From Actinomycetes bacterium (lineage in GTDB: Bacteria; Actinomycetota; Actinomycetes; Actinomycetales; Dermabacteraceae): 25,845 nt of DNA. The DNA is taken from contig JAEWEZ010000007.1 of the NCBI GenBank assembly GCA_023389045.1, forward strand, positions 1 through 25,845, in the 5' to 3' direction. Numbering within the stretch: the first letter of the stretch is position 1; the number at the start of each line of letters is the position of its first letter. The notes under the pieces were generated by a model that ran no database searches, had not been told where the DNA came from, and worked only from the letters and a program-made list of their open reading frames with translations. This document shows positions 9,078 through 15,883 of the stretch, in pieces. The translations under genes were made by a program, and so were the position numbers.

Positions 9078-9188
9078 GCTGCACGGATCGGCGTCTCCCG
9101 GCCCGGCTGCGCGGGCTCGCGCCCTCGCCGCCGCTGACCGCCAGGGCGCCGGTGCATCCCTCGCCGGCCGCGCCGGTGCTGCATGATC

Positions 9189-9243
9189 TGACCCCTACCG
9201 TCGCGCTGTGTGTGCCGCATAGCACCAACGCGCGGTAGGGTCA
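9189..9243. promoter_or_regulatory. Imperfect inverted repeat at the methyltransferase promoter
   Basis: Left arm TGACCCCTACCGTCGCG (9189-9205) and right arm CGCGCGGTAGGGTCA (9229-9243) are reverse complements apart from one extra C and one extra T in the left arm. They are separated by 23 bases. The right arm contains the candidate -10 box TAGGGT and ends six bases before the ATG at 9250. It could be an operator with two half-sites, or a hairpin if transcription starts upstream. Confidence 0.55.
9236..9241 (+). promoter_or_regulatory. Candidate leaderless -10 box for the methyltransferase operon
   Basis: TAGGGT lies eight bases before the ATG at 9250 with no Shine-Dalgarno in between, which fits transcription starting at or near the start codon. 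A good -35 match is not visible. Confidence 0.4.
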
Positions 9244-9249
9244 CTGACC

Positions 9250-10518
9250 ATGACCTCACGCACCGGAGCCGACGCGCAGGCCGATTTTCGCGCCGTCGAA
9301 CCGGTGATGCACCCCGAGGGCTGGGCTCTGCTGAACTCCCTGGGCCCCTACCGGGAAGAGGATGCCCTGACGCTCAGTGCGCGTCTGCGCGAGCAGGGGC
9401 ACGACTCGAGTCTCGTCTCGGCCGTGCTTACGCAGGCACGTCTGCGCAGCCGCGCCCAGGAGAAGTTCGGTCCCTTCGCCCAGCAGATGCTGTTCACCCC
9501 GCATGGCTTGGAGCAGGCCACCCGCTGGCAGGTCGCGGCGCTGCACGCCGGGCGCTTCGCCCGGGCGGGGGTTGCCTCCGTGGCAGACCTCGGCTGCGGC
9601 ATCGGCGGGGATGCGATGGCTCTGGCGGGCCTGGATCGCGAGGTGCTCGCCATCGACCGGGACGAGGTGACAGTGGCGGTGGCCACCGTGAACCTGCGGC
9701 CCTTCCCGCAGGCCACCGTGGAACTCGGCGATGCCCTCGCGCACGATCCGGCGCGCACCGAAGGGATCTGGCTGGATCCGGCGCGGCGCCGCGTGAACGG
9801 GGCGCGCACCCGTCGGCTCCATGACCCCGAGGAATACGAACCGCCGCTGAGCGCCGTGGAGGACCTGGCGCGGCGCCTTGGCACAGACGGCGCCCACGGG
9901 CCAGTGGGCGCGAAACTCGGCCCCGGCATCGACCCCTCCGCCCTCCCCGCGGGCACAGAAACCCAGTGGCTTTCCTGGCATGGGCAGGTGCTTGAAGCCT
10001 GCTGCTGGTTCGGCCCCCTCGCCACAGCCGGTGTGCAGGCCAGCGCCCTCCTTGCCGACGCCCAGGGAATGCACCGCATGGAGCGCCGTGGGCCACGCAT
10101 CGACCCCGACTGCGGGGAGCTCGGCGCGCATCTGTATGAGCCCGACGGGGCGGTGATCCGCGCCGGTCTGCTCGGGGAACTCGCCTCGCGCCTCCAGGCC
10201 CGCACCGTGGACCCGACGATCGCCTACCTGACCTCCGATGTACAGGTCACCACGCCTTTCGCACGTGGTTTCACGGTGCGTGATGTGATGCCCTTCAGCC
10301 TCAAACGCCTCAGTTCATACCTGCGTGAGCACCGCATCGGCATCATCGAGGTGAAGAAGCGCGGCACCGCGGTCGAACCCGAGGAACTGCGCCGGCGCCT
10401 GCGGCCGCGCCGCTTCGGGGACGCGAGCGCCACCCTGATCCTGACCCGTCTGCGCGGAGAGCAGAGCGTGATCATCGCGGATCCGCATCCGCCCGCCGCC
10501 GAGGAGAAAACCGCATGA
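9250..10518 (+). CDS. THUMP-like class I SAM-dependent methyltransferase
   Basis: The 422-residue protein has an N-terminal helical part, then a Rossmann methyltransferase with the SAM motif VADLGCGIGGDAMAL (111-125), an acidic strand-2 end (AIDRDEV), and LDPARRR (175-181). The latter is typical of the actinobacterial class annotated as THUMP-like methyltransferases. AKLGPGIDP and the tryptophan/cysteine-rich WLSWHGQVLEACCW follow. The C-terminal segment (about 310-410), with VRDVMPFSLKRLSSYLREHRIG and VKKRGTAVEPEELRRRL, resembles the THUMP-like tail. RNA is the likely substrate by analogy, but it is not shown. The stop overlaps the next start as ATGA, placing it first in the MoxR/DUF58 operon. 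Confidence 0.85.
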   Translation: MTSRTGADAQADFRAVEPVMHPEGWALLNSLGPYREEDALTLSARLREQGHDSSLVSAVLTQARLRSRAQEKFGPFAQQMLFTPHGLEQATRWQVAALHAGRFARAGVASVADLGCGIGGDAMALAGLDREVLAIDRDEVTVAVATVNLRPFPQATVELGDALAHDPARTEGIWLDPARRRVNGARTRRLHDPEEYEPPLSAVEDLARRLGTDGAHGPVGAKLGPGIDPSALPAGTETQWLSWHGQVLEACCWFGPLATAGVQASALLADAQGMHRMERRGPRIDPDCGELGAHLYEPDGAVIRAGLLGELASRLQARTVDPTIAYLTSDVQVTTPFARGFTVRDVMPFSLKRLSSYLREHRIGIIEVKKRGTAVEPEELRRRLRPRRFGDASATLILTRLRGEQSVIIADPHPPAAEEKTA

Positions 10519-11296
10519 GCACTCTGGGCCGCCGCCGCGCCGGCCTGCTCCTGATCGGCGCGCTACTGGCGATGTTCGTGGTGGCGCTCGGGGCAGGCGC
10601 CGACCACCGCGTCGTGATTTCCGCCCCCGAGGCCGGAGAACGCATCTGGCAGGCCCCCGAGCGCGAGGCCCCCGCCATGGACAGCGAACGCTGGGAGCAC
10701 CAGAACATTGACACCACCGAGCGGGAACAAAAACCGATCGTCGGCACGATCATCATGGGTGTTCTCATGACTGCTGCGATCACGCTGATCGTGCTCGTGG
10801 CGGTGCTGGTCATTCGACGTTTGCAGCCGATCCGCCCCGAACCTCGGAGCCGACCGACGGGTGCGGCGGAGGAACCCGAGGCCCTGCAGGTGCATGAGGC
10901 GAAAGACGCCGTGGCCGCCGCCTATGAACAGCTGCGCACCGCCGCCGATCCCCATGACGGGGTGATCCGCGCCTGGCTCACCCTGGAGCAGGCGATTGCG
11001 CAGTCCGGCCCCGTCGGGCCCCCTCTCAGACCACCCGTGAATACGTGAGCAGTGTGCTCGGCGCCTTCGCGCTGGAAACTGCGCATATTGATCGCCTCGC
11101 GGAGCTGTACCGGCGAGCGCTTTTCGATAACCATCCCCTGGAGGATGCAGACCGGGAGGAAGCCGACACGCTGCTCGGGCAGCTACTCGAGCAACTCTCG
11201 GCCTCCTCCACACGCACTGCTGATCGTGGCCCGCGCCCTTCCGGCGGTGCCGATACAGCGGGGGCAGGTTCGGGGCAGGTGGCTCATGACCCGTGA
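10515..11296 (+). pseudogene. DUF4129-type membrane protein gene, split by a frameshift
   Basis: The first frame (10515-11048) gives a signal-like helix, an extracytoplasmic segment, a second helix (LMTAAITLIVLVAVLVI) and a cytoplasmic start AAYEQLRTAADPHDGVIRAWLTLEQAI, the first half of a DUF4129 domain. It then runs into QSGPVGPPLRPPVNT and stops. The second half continues in another frame: SQTTREYVSSVLGAF, then LAELYRRALFDNHPLEDADREEADTLL, ending at 11296. Joining needs one extra C in the run at 11019-11023 (five present, six expected). Frame one stops at TGA 11046-11048, overlapped by a GTG at 11045, so separate translation of the second half is conceivable. DUF4129 proteins accompany MoxR and DUF58 in many actinobacteria. 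Sequencing error, true mutation and phase variation cannot be told apart here. Confidence 0.8.
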
Positions 11297-11793
11297 CCTG
11301 CGGCGCCTCCTTATCGGCTCCATCGTGCTCATCGTGATCACGCTCGTGACGGTGCTGATCCTGATGGCTTTCGATCTCGTGCTCGACCCGGCCATCCCCT
11401 TCGCCATCGCCCTCACCATCGCGGCCGCCGTCTGGATCGTCTCCGCTCCCCTCGAACGCGATGACGCCCTCGCCCCCGTCGTGCTGGATCCCGATCCGGA
11501 CCGTGTGGCCGCCCACTCCTATGACCTGTGGGTTCGTCGTTTGCACGACATGGTCGACGGGGCGCAGGCGCACCGTCGGATGACCGGCCGGGAACTTGGG
11601 CGGGTACTCGGCGAGATCGCTGCCGAGCGTGCCCGCGCCCCCCCAAGCCCCCGCCCTCTCCCCCGAACTGCAGGACCTGATCGACCGGTGCCAACGCACC
11701 GGCGAGGACGTTCCGACGATCGGCACTATCGACCGGCGCACCCTGCACCGTTACCTGCATGAGCTGGCTTCCATCCCGAAGGAGAAGCGATGA
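11286..11793 (+). pseudogene. Two-TM protein of the MoxR operon, interrupted by a frameshift
   Basis: It begins with ATG at 11286 inside the end of the DUF4129 gene. Two hydrophobic helices (LLIGSIVLIVITLVTVLIL, then IPFAIALTIAAAVWIV) come first, followed by a cytoplasmic helical part, YDLWVRRLHDMVDGAQAHRRM and RELGRVLGEIAAERARA. In this frame the chain then turns into arginine/proline-rich nonsense ending at 11762. The plausible continuation, SPELQDLIDRCQRTGEDVP and RRTLHRYLHELASIPKEKR, lies in another frame and ends at 11793, overlapping the MoxR start as ATGA. The switch lies in the seven-C run at 11638-11644; six Cs would restore one 160-170-residue protein. It resembles the unnamed small membrane protein often found before MoxR. 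Function unknown. Confidence 0.75.
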
Positions 11794-12827
11794 GCCACAG
11801 CCCTCAGAGCACCGCACCCACCCCGGCCCCTGCCCCGACCCCGGCGGAGGTTTCCCGCACCGCGCAGGAGGTTCTCGACGCGGTCGGCACCGCGGTAGTG
11901 GGCAAACGCGATGCCCTCGAACTGGTTCTCGCCGGGATCCTCTCCGGCGGCCACGTGCTGCTGGAAGACCTGCCTGGCCTCGGCAAAACCCTTGCCGCGC
12001 GTTCCTTCGCGCAGGCCCTCGGTCTGCCCTTCACCCGCGCCCAGTTCACCCCGGATCTGCTGCCGGCAGACCTCACCGGCGCCGAGGTGTACGACCAGAA
12101 GAACGGCGAGTTCGTATTCCGTCCTGGCCCCGTCTTCACCGGGCTGCTGCTGGCCGATGAAATCAACCGCACGCCCCCGAAAACCCAGTCGGCCCTGCTG
12201 GAAGCGATGCAGGAACGCCAGGTGACCGTCGAGGGCACCACCCACCGACTGCCCCGCCCCTTCCATGTGCTCGCCACCGCGAACCCCGTCGAACACGAGG
12301 GCACCTACCCGCTCCCCGAAGCGCAGCTGGACCGCTTCCTGCTGCGCCTCAGCTTCGGCTACCCCACGGCGCAGGAAGAGTGGGATGTGGTGGCGCGCCG
12401 GATCGGGCGGCGCACTGAGGAGCAGACGGTTGCACAGGTCACCGATGCCGAGGGGCTGCTGGCCCTGCAAGCTGCCGTGGAGACCGTGCACGTGGATGAC
12501 TCCGTGGGGCACTACGCGGTCCAGCTCGTGGCTGCCACCCGCTCCCACGCCCATACGCTGGTGGGTGCTTCACCTCGCGGCACGCTCGCACTGATTACCA
12601 CCGCGAGGGCACTGGCCGTGATCCGCGGGCGTGACTACGTGATCCCCGAGGATGTCAAAGCCCTCGCGCACCCCGCCCTGGACCACCGCGTGACGGTCCG
12701 ACCGGAACTGTGGCTGCAGAACGTCACCGGCCACAGCGTAGTCGAATCCGTGATCGGTGAGGTGCCGGTTCCCTCCGCTGATCCGACGGTGGATCCCGCC
12801 GCGGAGAAAGCGCCGGAACGCGCGTGA
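11790..12827 (+). CDS. MoxR family AAA+ ATPase
   Basis: This 345-residue AAA+ protein has Walker A DLPGLGKT (60-67), Walker B LLLADE (119-124) with sensor-type NRTPPKTQSALLEAMQE after it, the conserved ATANPVEHEGTYPLPEAQLDRF, and a C-terminal lid with ASPRGTLALITTARALA and a GRDYVIPEDV segment. MoxR ATPases act as chaperone-like factors that mature membrane or exported complexes, commonly with a DUF58 partner. The start has AAGGAG at 11779-11784. Both ends overlap neighbours: ATGA with the preceding gene and GTGA with DUF58, so translation is probably coupled. An N-terminal Pro/Ala/Thr tail of about 20 residues is disordered in appearance. Confidence 0.93.
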   Translation: MSHSPQSTAPTPAPAPTPAEVSRTAQEVLDAVGTAVVGKRDALELVLAGILSGGHVLLEDLPGLGKTLAARSFAQALGLPFTRAQFTPDLLPADLTGAEVYDQKNGEFVFRPGPVFTGLLLADEINRTPPKTQSALLEAMQERQVTVEGTTHRLPRPFHVLATANPVEHEGTYPLPEAQLDRFLLRLSFGYPTAQEEWDVVARRIGRRTEEQTVAQVTDAEGLLALQAAVETVHVDDSVGHYAVQLVAATRSHAHTLVGASPRGTLALITTARALAVIRGRDYVIPEDVKALAHPALDHRVTVRPELWLQNVTGHSVVESVIGEVPVPSADPTVDPAAEKAPERA

Positions 12828-14254
12828 ACCGCGGCGCACCCCGCCCCGCCGGGCACACCCCGGGGCCGGAATCTGCCCTCAGCCCGGAGGTGCAGCAGAT
12901 CGAATCCGCCCAGGCGCGGCCCCGCAGCACCACCCCGCCGCTGCGGCTGCGCCCCACCGCCGCCCTGAACCGTGCCGTCATCGGCGGCGTGGTGTTGATG
13001 CTGGCGGCGCTCCTGATGGGGCGGCCGCCGCTCATGCTCCTGGGGGCGCCCCTACTGGTGTGGGCGGTGCTCGCCATGACCCGGCGTGCCGCCCGGCAGC
13101 AGGATCAAGAGATCCCCGGCCCGGTGATTCGCAGCGGCGAGCGCACCATCACCGAGGATTCGACGGTGCGCGTGGATGCCGTGACGGAGCCGGATCTGCT
13201 GATTGCCGCCACGATCCCGCTACCGCGCCGCACCGACACCGATCCGCTGCGAGGCAGCACCCTCGGGGAGGGCACCGCGCATTTCCGCCTCACCCCGCAT
13301 CGCTGGGGCCGCATTGAGGTGGGGCCGCTGCATATGCAGATCGGTGATCCTTTCGGGGCGTTCCGTGCCCAGCGCAGGCTCCGTGCCCTGTCCCTGCAGG
13401 TGGTTCCGACGGCCTCGGTGCTCGAAGCGACCACCACCCTGTCGCATCCGATCGGTATCAGCGGTTTTCACCTCTCCTCCCGCCGCGGCGATGGCACCGC
13501 GCTGGCTGATGTGCGCGAGTTCCGCGCCGGTGACCGTCTGGCTCGCATTAACTGGCGCGTCACCAACCGCACCGGGCGCCTGCACACGAACTCCACCTTC
13601 ACTGAGCAGGACACCGACGTTCTGATCGTCACCGACACCACCACCGATGTGCAGCCCTCCCGGTGGGCGCCCGACGATGCCCCCTCCAGCCTGGACCTCA
13701 CGATCCGCGCCACCACCGCCATTGCCCGGCACTACCTCAGCGTGGGCGACCGTGTGGCCGTGCATGACCTCGGGCATTTGATCGGGCCGGTCCGCCCGGG
13801 CACCGGGCCGCGGCAGATGCGGGTGCTGATCGACGTGCTCTCCCGGGCTGACCGGAGCGTTGCCGATAACCGCCCGATGCGCCGCGTGGCCACGGTGCGC
13901 AGCGGCACTCTGGCGGTGGTGTGCAGTCCGTTGCTGACGGATCAGGCGGTGGGGCAGATCGGCTCGCTGCGCTCCCTGGGGGCCGACGTGGTCGTGATCG
14001 ACACGCTGCCTCCGTCGCTCGGGGCGCTCGAGGACCTGGAGCGGGCTCGCCGTGCCCAGCGGGGACGGGACCGACGGGCCGCCGAATACTGGGCAGAGGC
14101 CTGGACGATCCGGCGTTTGCAGCGTGAACGCACCCTGCGGGAATTGCGGGAGGCGGGGGTTCCGGTCACCGCCTGGGAGGGGCCTGTCTCCCTCGCCCCG
14201 GTGCTGCTGTCGCTGGCCCGCATGGGTTCTGCTCCACGGATGAGGAGGGCGTGA
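12824..14254 (+). CDS. DUF58 domain protein, membrane-anchored
   Basis: The 476-residue product starts with a disordered N-terminus, has a pair of membrane helices at about 51-86, and carries the DUF58 core. The hallmark is REFRAGDRLARINWRVTNRT (231-250), then GRLHTN, followed by the vWA-like strand DTDVLIVTDTT with its MIDAS-like DxT. DUF58 proteins are the usual partners of MoxR ATPases and are thought to work in envelope assembly or stress. The start is GTG overlapping the MoxR stop. The end overlaps the next start as TGATG. A basic helical C-terminal region follows the core. Confidence 0.92.
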   Translation: MNRGAPRPAGHTPGPESALSPEVQQIESAQARPRSTTPPLRLRPTAALNRAVIGGVVLMLAALLMGRPPLMLLGAPLLVWAVLAMTRRAARQQDQEIPGPVIRSGERTITEDSTVRVDAVTEPDLLIAATIPLPRRTDTDPLRGSTLGEGTAHFRLTPHRWGRIEVGPLHMQIGDPFGAFRAQRRLRALSLQVVPTASVLEATTTLSHPIGISGFHLSSRRGDGTALADVREFRAGDRLARINWRVTNRTGRLHTNSTFTEQDTDVLIVTDTTTDVQPSRWAPDDAPSSLDLTIRATTAIARHYLSVGDRVAVHDLGHLIGPVRPGTGPRQMRVLIDVLSRADRSVADNRPMRRVATVRSGTLAVVCSPLLTDQAVGQIGSLRSLGADVVVIDTLPPSLGALEDLERARRAQRGRDRRAAEYWAEAWTIRRLQRERTLRELREAGVPVTAWEGPVSLAPVLLSLARMGSAPRMRRA

Positions 14255-14811
14255 TGCGTTCGATTGCCGATGCAATCTCCTCCATGCTGGCGGAGGCAGC
14301 CCTGGTTTCACGCGGTCAGTGGGTGCTTCGTCTGCTCGCCGTGGCGGCGATGGTGCTCATCCTCGTGCTCATGTTCCCGGCGGGGCCCATCGCTTCCCTG
14401 CCGAGCGCCGCTCTCGCGGGTCTTATCGCTCTGCTCGTGCTCGCCCAGAGCATCACACCGGATTCCGATATCGCCTCCGCGCTTCCAATCGTGATCGGGC
14501 TACCGATCGCGGTGGCCGATCCGCTTCCGCTGTGGCGGATGGTGGTGATCGGTGCGGCGTTGGTGCTCGCTCATATGTGCTGGGCTTGGGCGGCATCCGC
14601 TCCGGCCCATGCCGAGCTGACGGCTCCGGCCTGGCGCGCGATGCTCCGCAGTGGGGCACTCGTGCTCCTGGTCAGCCTGCTGCTGGGGATGCTTCTGCTG
14701 CTCGTGGCCATGCTGCATGTGCCGAACTGGGCGGTCGTCTTCGGGGTGGTGGCCCTGATCGGGCTCATGGTTGCGCTGCTGCCGCTGGTTCCGCGCGGCG
14801 AGCGGTGCTGA
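14254..14811 (+). CDS. Multi-TM membrane protein, last gene of the MoxR operon
   Basis: The 185-residue product is almost wholly hydrophobic, with about five predicted helices (for example VLRLLAVAAMVLILVLMF, and LVLLVSLLLGMLLLLVAM near the C-terminus). I chose the ATG at 14254 because AGGAGG at 14243-14248 lies five bases before it. A GTG one codon upstream is also possible. In many related clusters this place is taken by a large transglutaminase-domain membrane protein (TgpA-like); here only a short helix bundle is present, with no transglutaminase motif. Family not recognised. Confidence 0.75.
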   Translation: MRSIADAISSMLAEAALVSRGQWVLRLLAVAAMVLILVLMFPAGPIASLPSAALAGLIALLVLAQSITPDSDIASALPIVIGLPIAVADPLPLWRMVVIGAALVLAHMCWAWAASAPAHAELTAPAWRAMLRSGALVLLVSLLLGMLLLLVAMLHVPNWAVVFGVVALIGLMVALLPLVPRGERC

Positions 14812-14839
14812 GGACTCTCCTCACGGTGCCCGGGTGCGG

Positions 14840-15751
14840 TCAGGGCTGTTCGCGCACGATCTCCAGCGCGGAAGCCTCCGGCATCCGCGTGAGGGTTTCG
14901 AGCGCGTCATAGGCGGCTTCCATGTCCACCAGCCCCTGCTCTGCGGCATCGCCCTCGGGCAGGTCGGAGAGCACTGCGAGCGCCACCATGCGGCCGCCGG
15001 AAATCTGTAGTTCCAGACGGTAGGGGTAGCCGGCGTGGGTGAATCGCCCGTACACGCCCCAGGTCTGCTGATGGGGAACCAGACGCTGCGTGCTCGGATC
15101 CGCCACCAGGGTCACCGATGCCGCCCAGTGATCGTCACTCGCACGCAGGGTCTCCAGCTGCGTGCGGAGCACCGCCGTTCCCGGCAGCTCGGTGCCGTCC
15201 TCGGCCGGTTCCAGGAGCCGTTCGATAATCGCGCGATGGTTCGCCTGCAGGGGGCCGTTGCCCTCGGCATCCGGCGCCTCCGGCACGAACTGCTGCCAGG
15301 CGTTTGCGTCCTTCGCCATGGATCCCGCTGCGGTATAGGCCGCCGCCATCGTTGCCATCCCCACCCCGGCAAGCACCCAGCGTGGACGGGAAAAGCCGGC
15401 ACGCTGCAGCGCAGACATGGCCCAGGCGTCGAGGTGCTCGGCAGGTTCTGCCAAACCGAGGGCGGCACCCGCCATCAGCACACCGTCGGTGAAGGGATCG
15501 ATGATCGGGTCTTCCCGCGCGAGATCAGCACCGGTGAGGCCAGCGAGCGTGGCAGAGAGGAATCGATGCCCGACGGTCTGCCAGGGGCGAAGCCGTGCCG
15601 GATCCACCAGGCTGAGCGCTCCGATCCCCACACTGGCCACGGCACCGCGGAACACTCGAGAGCGGGTCGGGATACCGCCCACGTAGCGCACGGGGTATCC
15701 GATACGGGACAGGGTGTGCGCGGCAGGCTGCAACAGGAGGCGAAGGCTCAT
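14840..15751 (-). CDS. Hypothetical membrane-associated protein, 303 residues
   Basis: The N-terminal half is mildly hydrophobic (VASVGIGALSLV; LMAGAALGLAEPAEHL), with one clear helix near residues 126-144 (VLAGVGMATMAAAYTAAGSM). The C-terminal half is soluble and looks like a small sheet domain: LPGTAVLRTQLETL, DDHWAASVTLVADPS, YPYRLELQISGGRMVALAVL. No known catalytic motif was seen. I chose the ATG at 15751 because on the minus strand TAGGAT lies exactly seven bases upstream, with no Shine-Dalgarno. The frame is open further back but runs through the 29-bp repeats. It converges with the MoxR operon (28 bp between stops) and diverges from the DUF2079 gene. Confidence 0.75.
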   Translation of the reverse strand: MSLRLLLQPAAHTLSRIGYPVRYVGGIPTRSRVFRGAVASVGIGALSLVDPARLRPWQTVGHRFLSATLAGLTGADLAREDPIIDPFTDGVLMAGAALGLAEPAEHLDAWAMSALQRAGFSRPRWVLAGVGMATMAAAYTAAGSMAKDANAWQQFVPEAPDAEGNGPLQANHRAIIERLLEPAEDGTELPGTAVLRTQLETLRASDDHWAASVTLVADPSTQRLVPHQQTWGVYGRFTHAGYPYRLELQISGGRMVALAVLSDLPEGDAAEQGLVDMEAAYDALETLTRMPEASALEIVREQP

Positions 15752-15758
15752 GACACGG

Positions 15759-15764
15759 ATCCTA
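15759..15764 (-). promoter_or_regulatory. Candidate leaderless -10 box of the 303-residue gene
   Basis: On the minus strand TAGGAT (within TATAGGAT) is followed by seven bases and then the ATG at 15751. There is no Shine-Dalgarno. The matching -35 area would fall in the first 29-bp repeat. Confidence 0.5.
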
Positions 15765-15779
15765 TACGCCGTGCCCTCC

Positions 15780-15866
15780 CAGCAGTGCGCGCCGGGCAGC
15801 CGCCGGCTCAGCAGTGCGCGTACGGCAGCCTCCGGCTCAGCAGTGCGCGTACGGCAGCCTCCGGCT
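15780..15866. repeat. Three 29-bp tandem repeats between divergent promoters
   Basis: The units are 15780-15808, 15809-15837 and 15838-15866. Units 2 and 3 are identical; unit 1 differs at four positions. Each begins CAGCAGTGCGCG and ends CCGGCT, with GGCAGCC in the middle. There are no spacers between units, so this is a simple direct tandem array. It occupies most of the gap between the two candidate divergent -10 boxes. Confidence 0.92.
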
Positions 15867-15870
15867 CCGT

Positions 15871-15876
15871 TACGGT
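15871..15876 (+). promoter_or_regulatory. Candidate leaderless -10 box of the DUF2079 gene
   Basis: TACGGT is followed by seven bases and the ATG at 15884. It begins five bases after the last 29-bp repeat, so the expected -35 area falls inside that repeat. GGTGGG could alternatively serve as a weak ribosome site. Confidence 0.5.
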
Positions 15877-15883
15877 GGGCTCC

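Larger units (their letters stand above)
9078..9249. other. Intergenic region with hairpins and inverted repeat
   Basis: This stretch lies between the oxidoreductase stop and the methyltransferase start. It holds a small GC hairpin (GCCCG/CGGGC, 9101-9116) that could help end transcription, two copies of GCGCCGGTGC about 24 bases apart, and the large imperfect inverted repeat described separately. No gene was recognised. Confidence 0.45.

Noticed and set aside
11016..11030. Programmed -1 frameshift in the DUF4129 gene
   Set aside because: The C run does not form an X XXY YYZ slippery heptamer in the zero frame, and no obvious downstream stimulatory structure was identified; an indel is simpler.
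15780..15866. CRISPR array
   Set aside because: The 29-bp units abut directly with no spacers, there are only three, and no cas genes are present.
15035..15883. N-terminal extension of the DUF2079 frame
   Set aside because: It overlaps the whole opposite gene and the 29-bp repeats, reads as low-quality sequence, and the family match begins at 15884.
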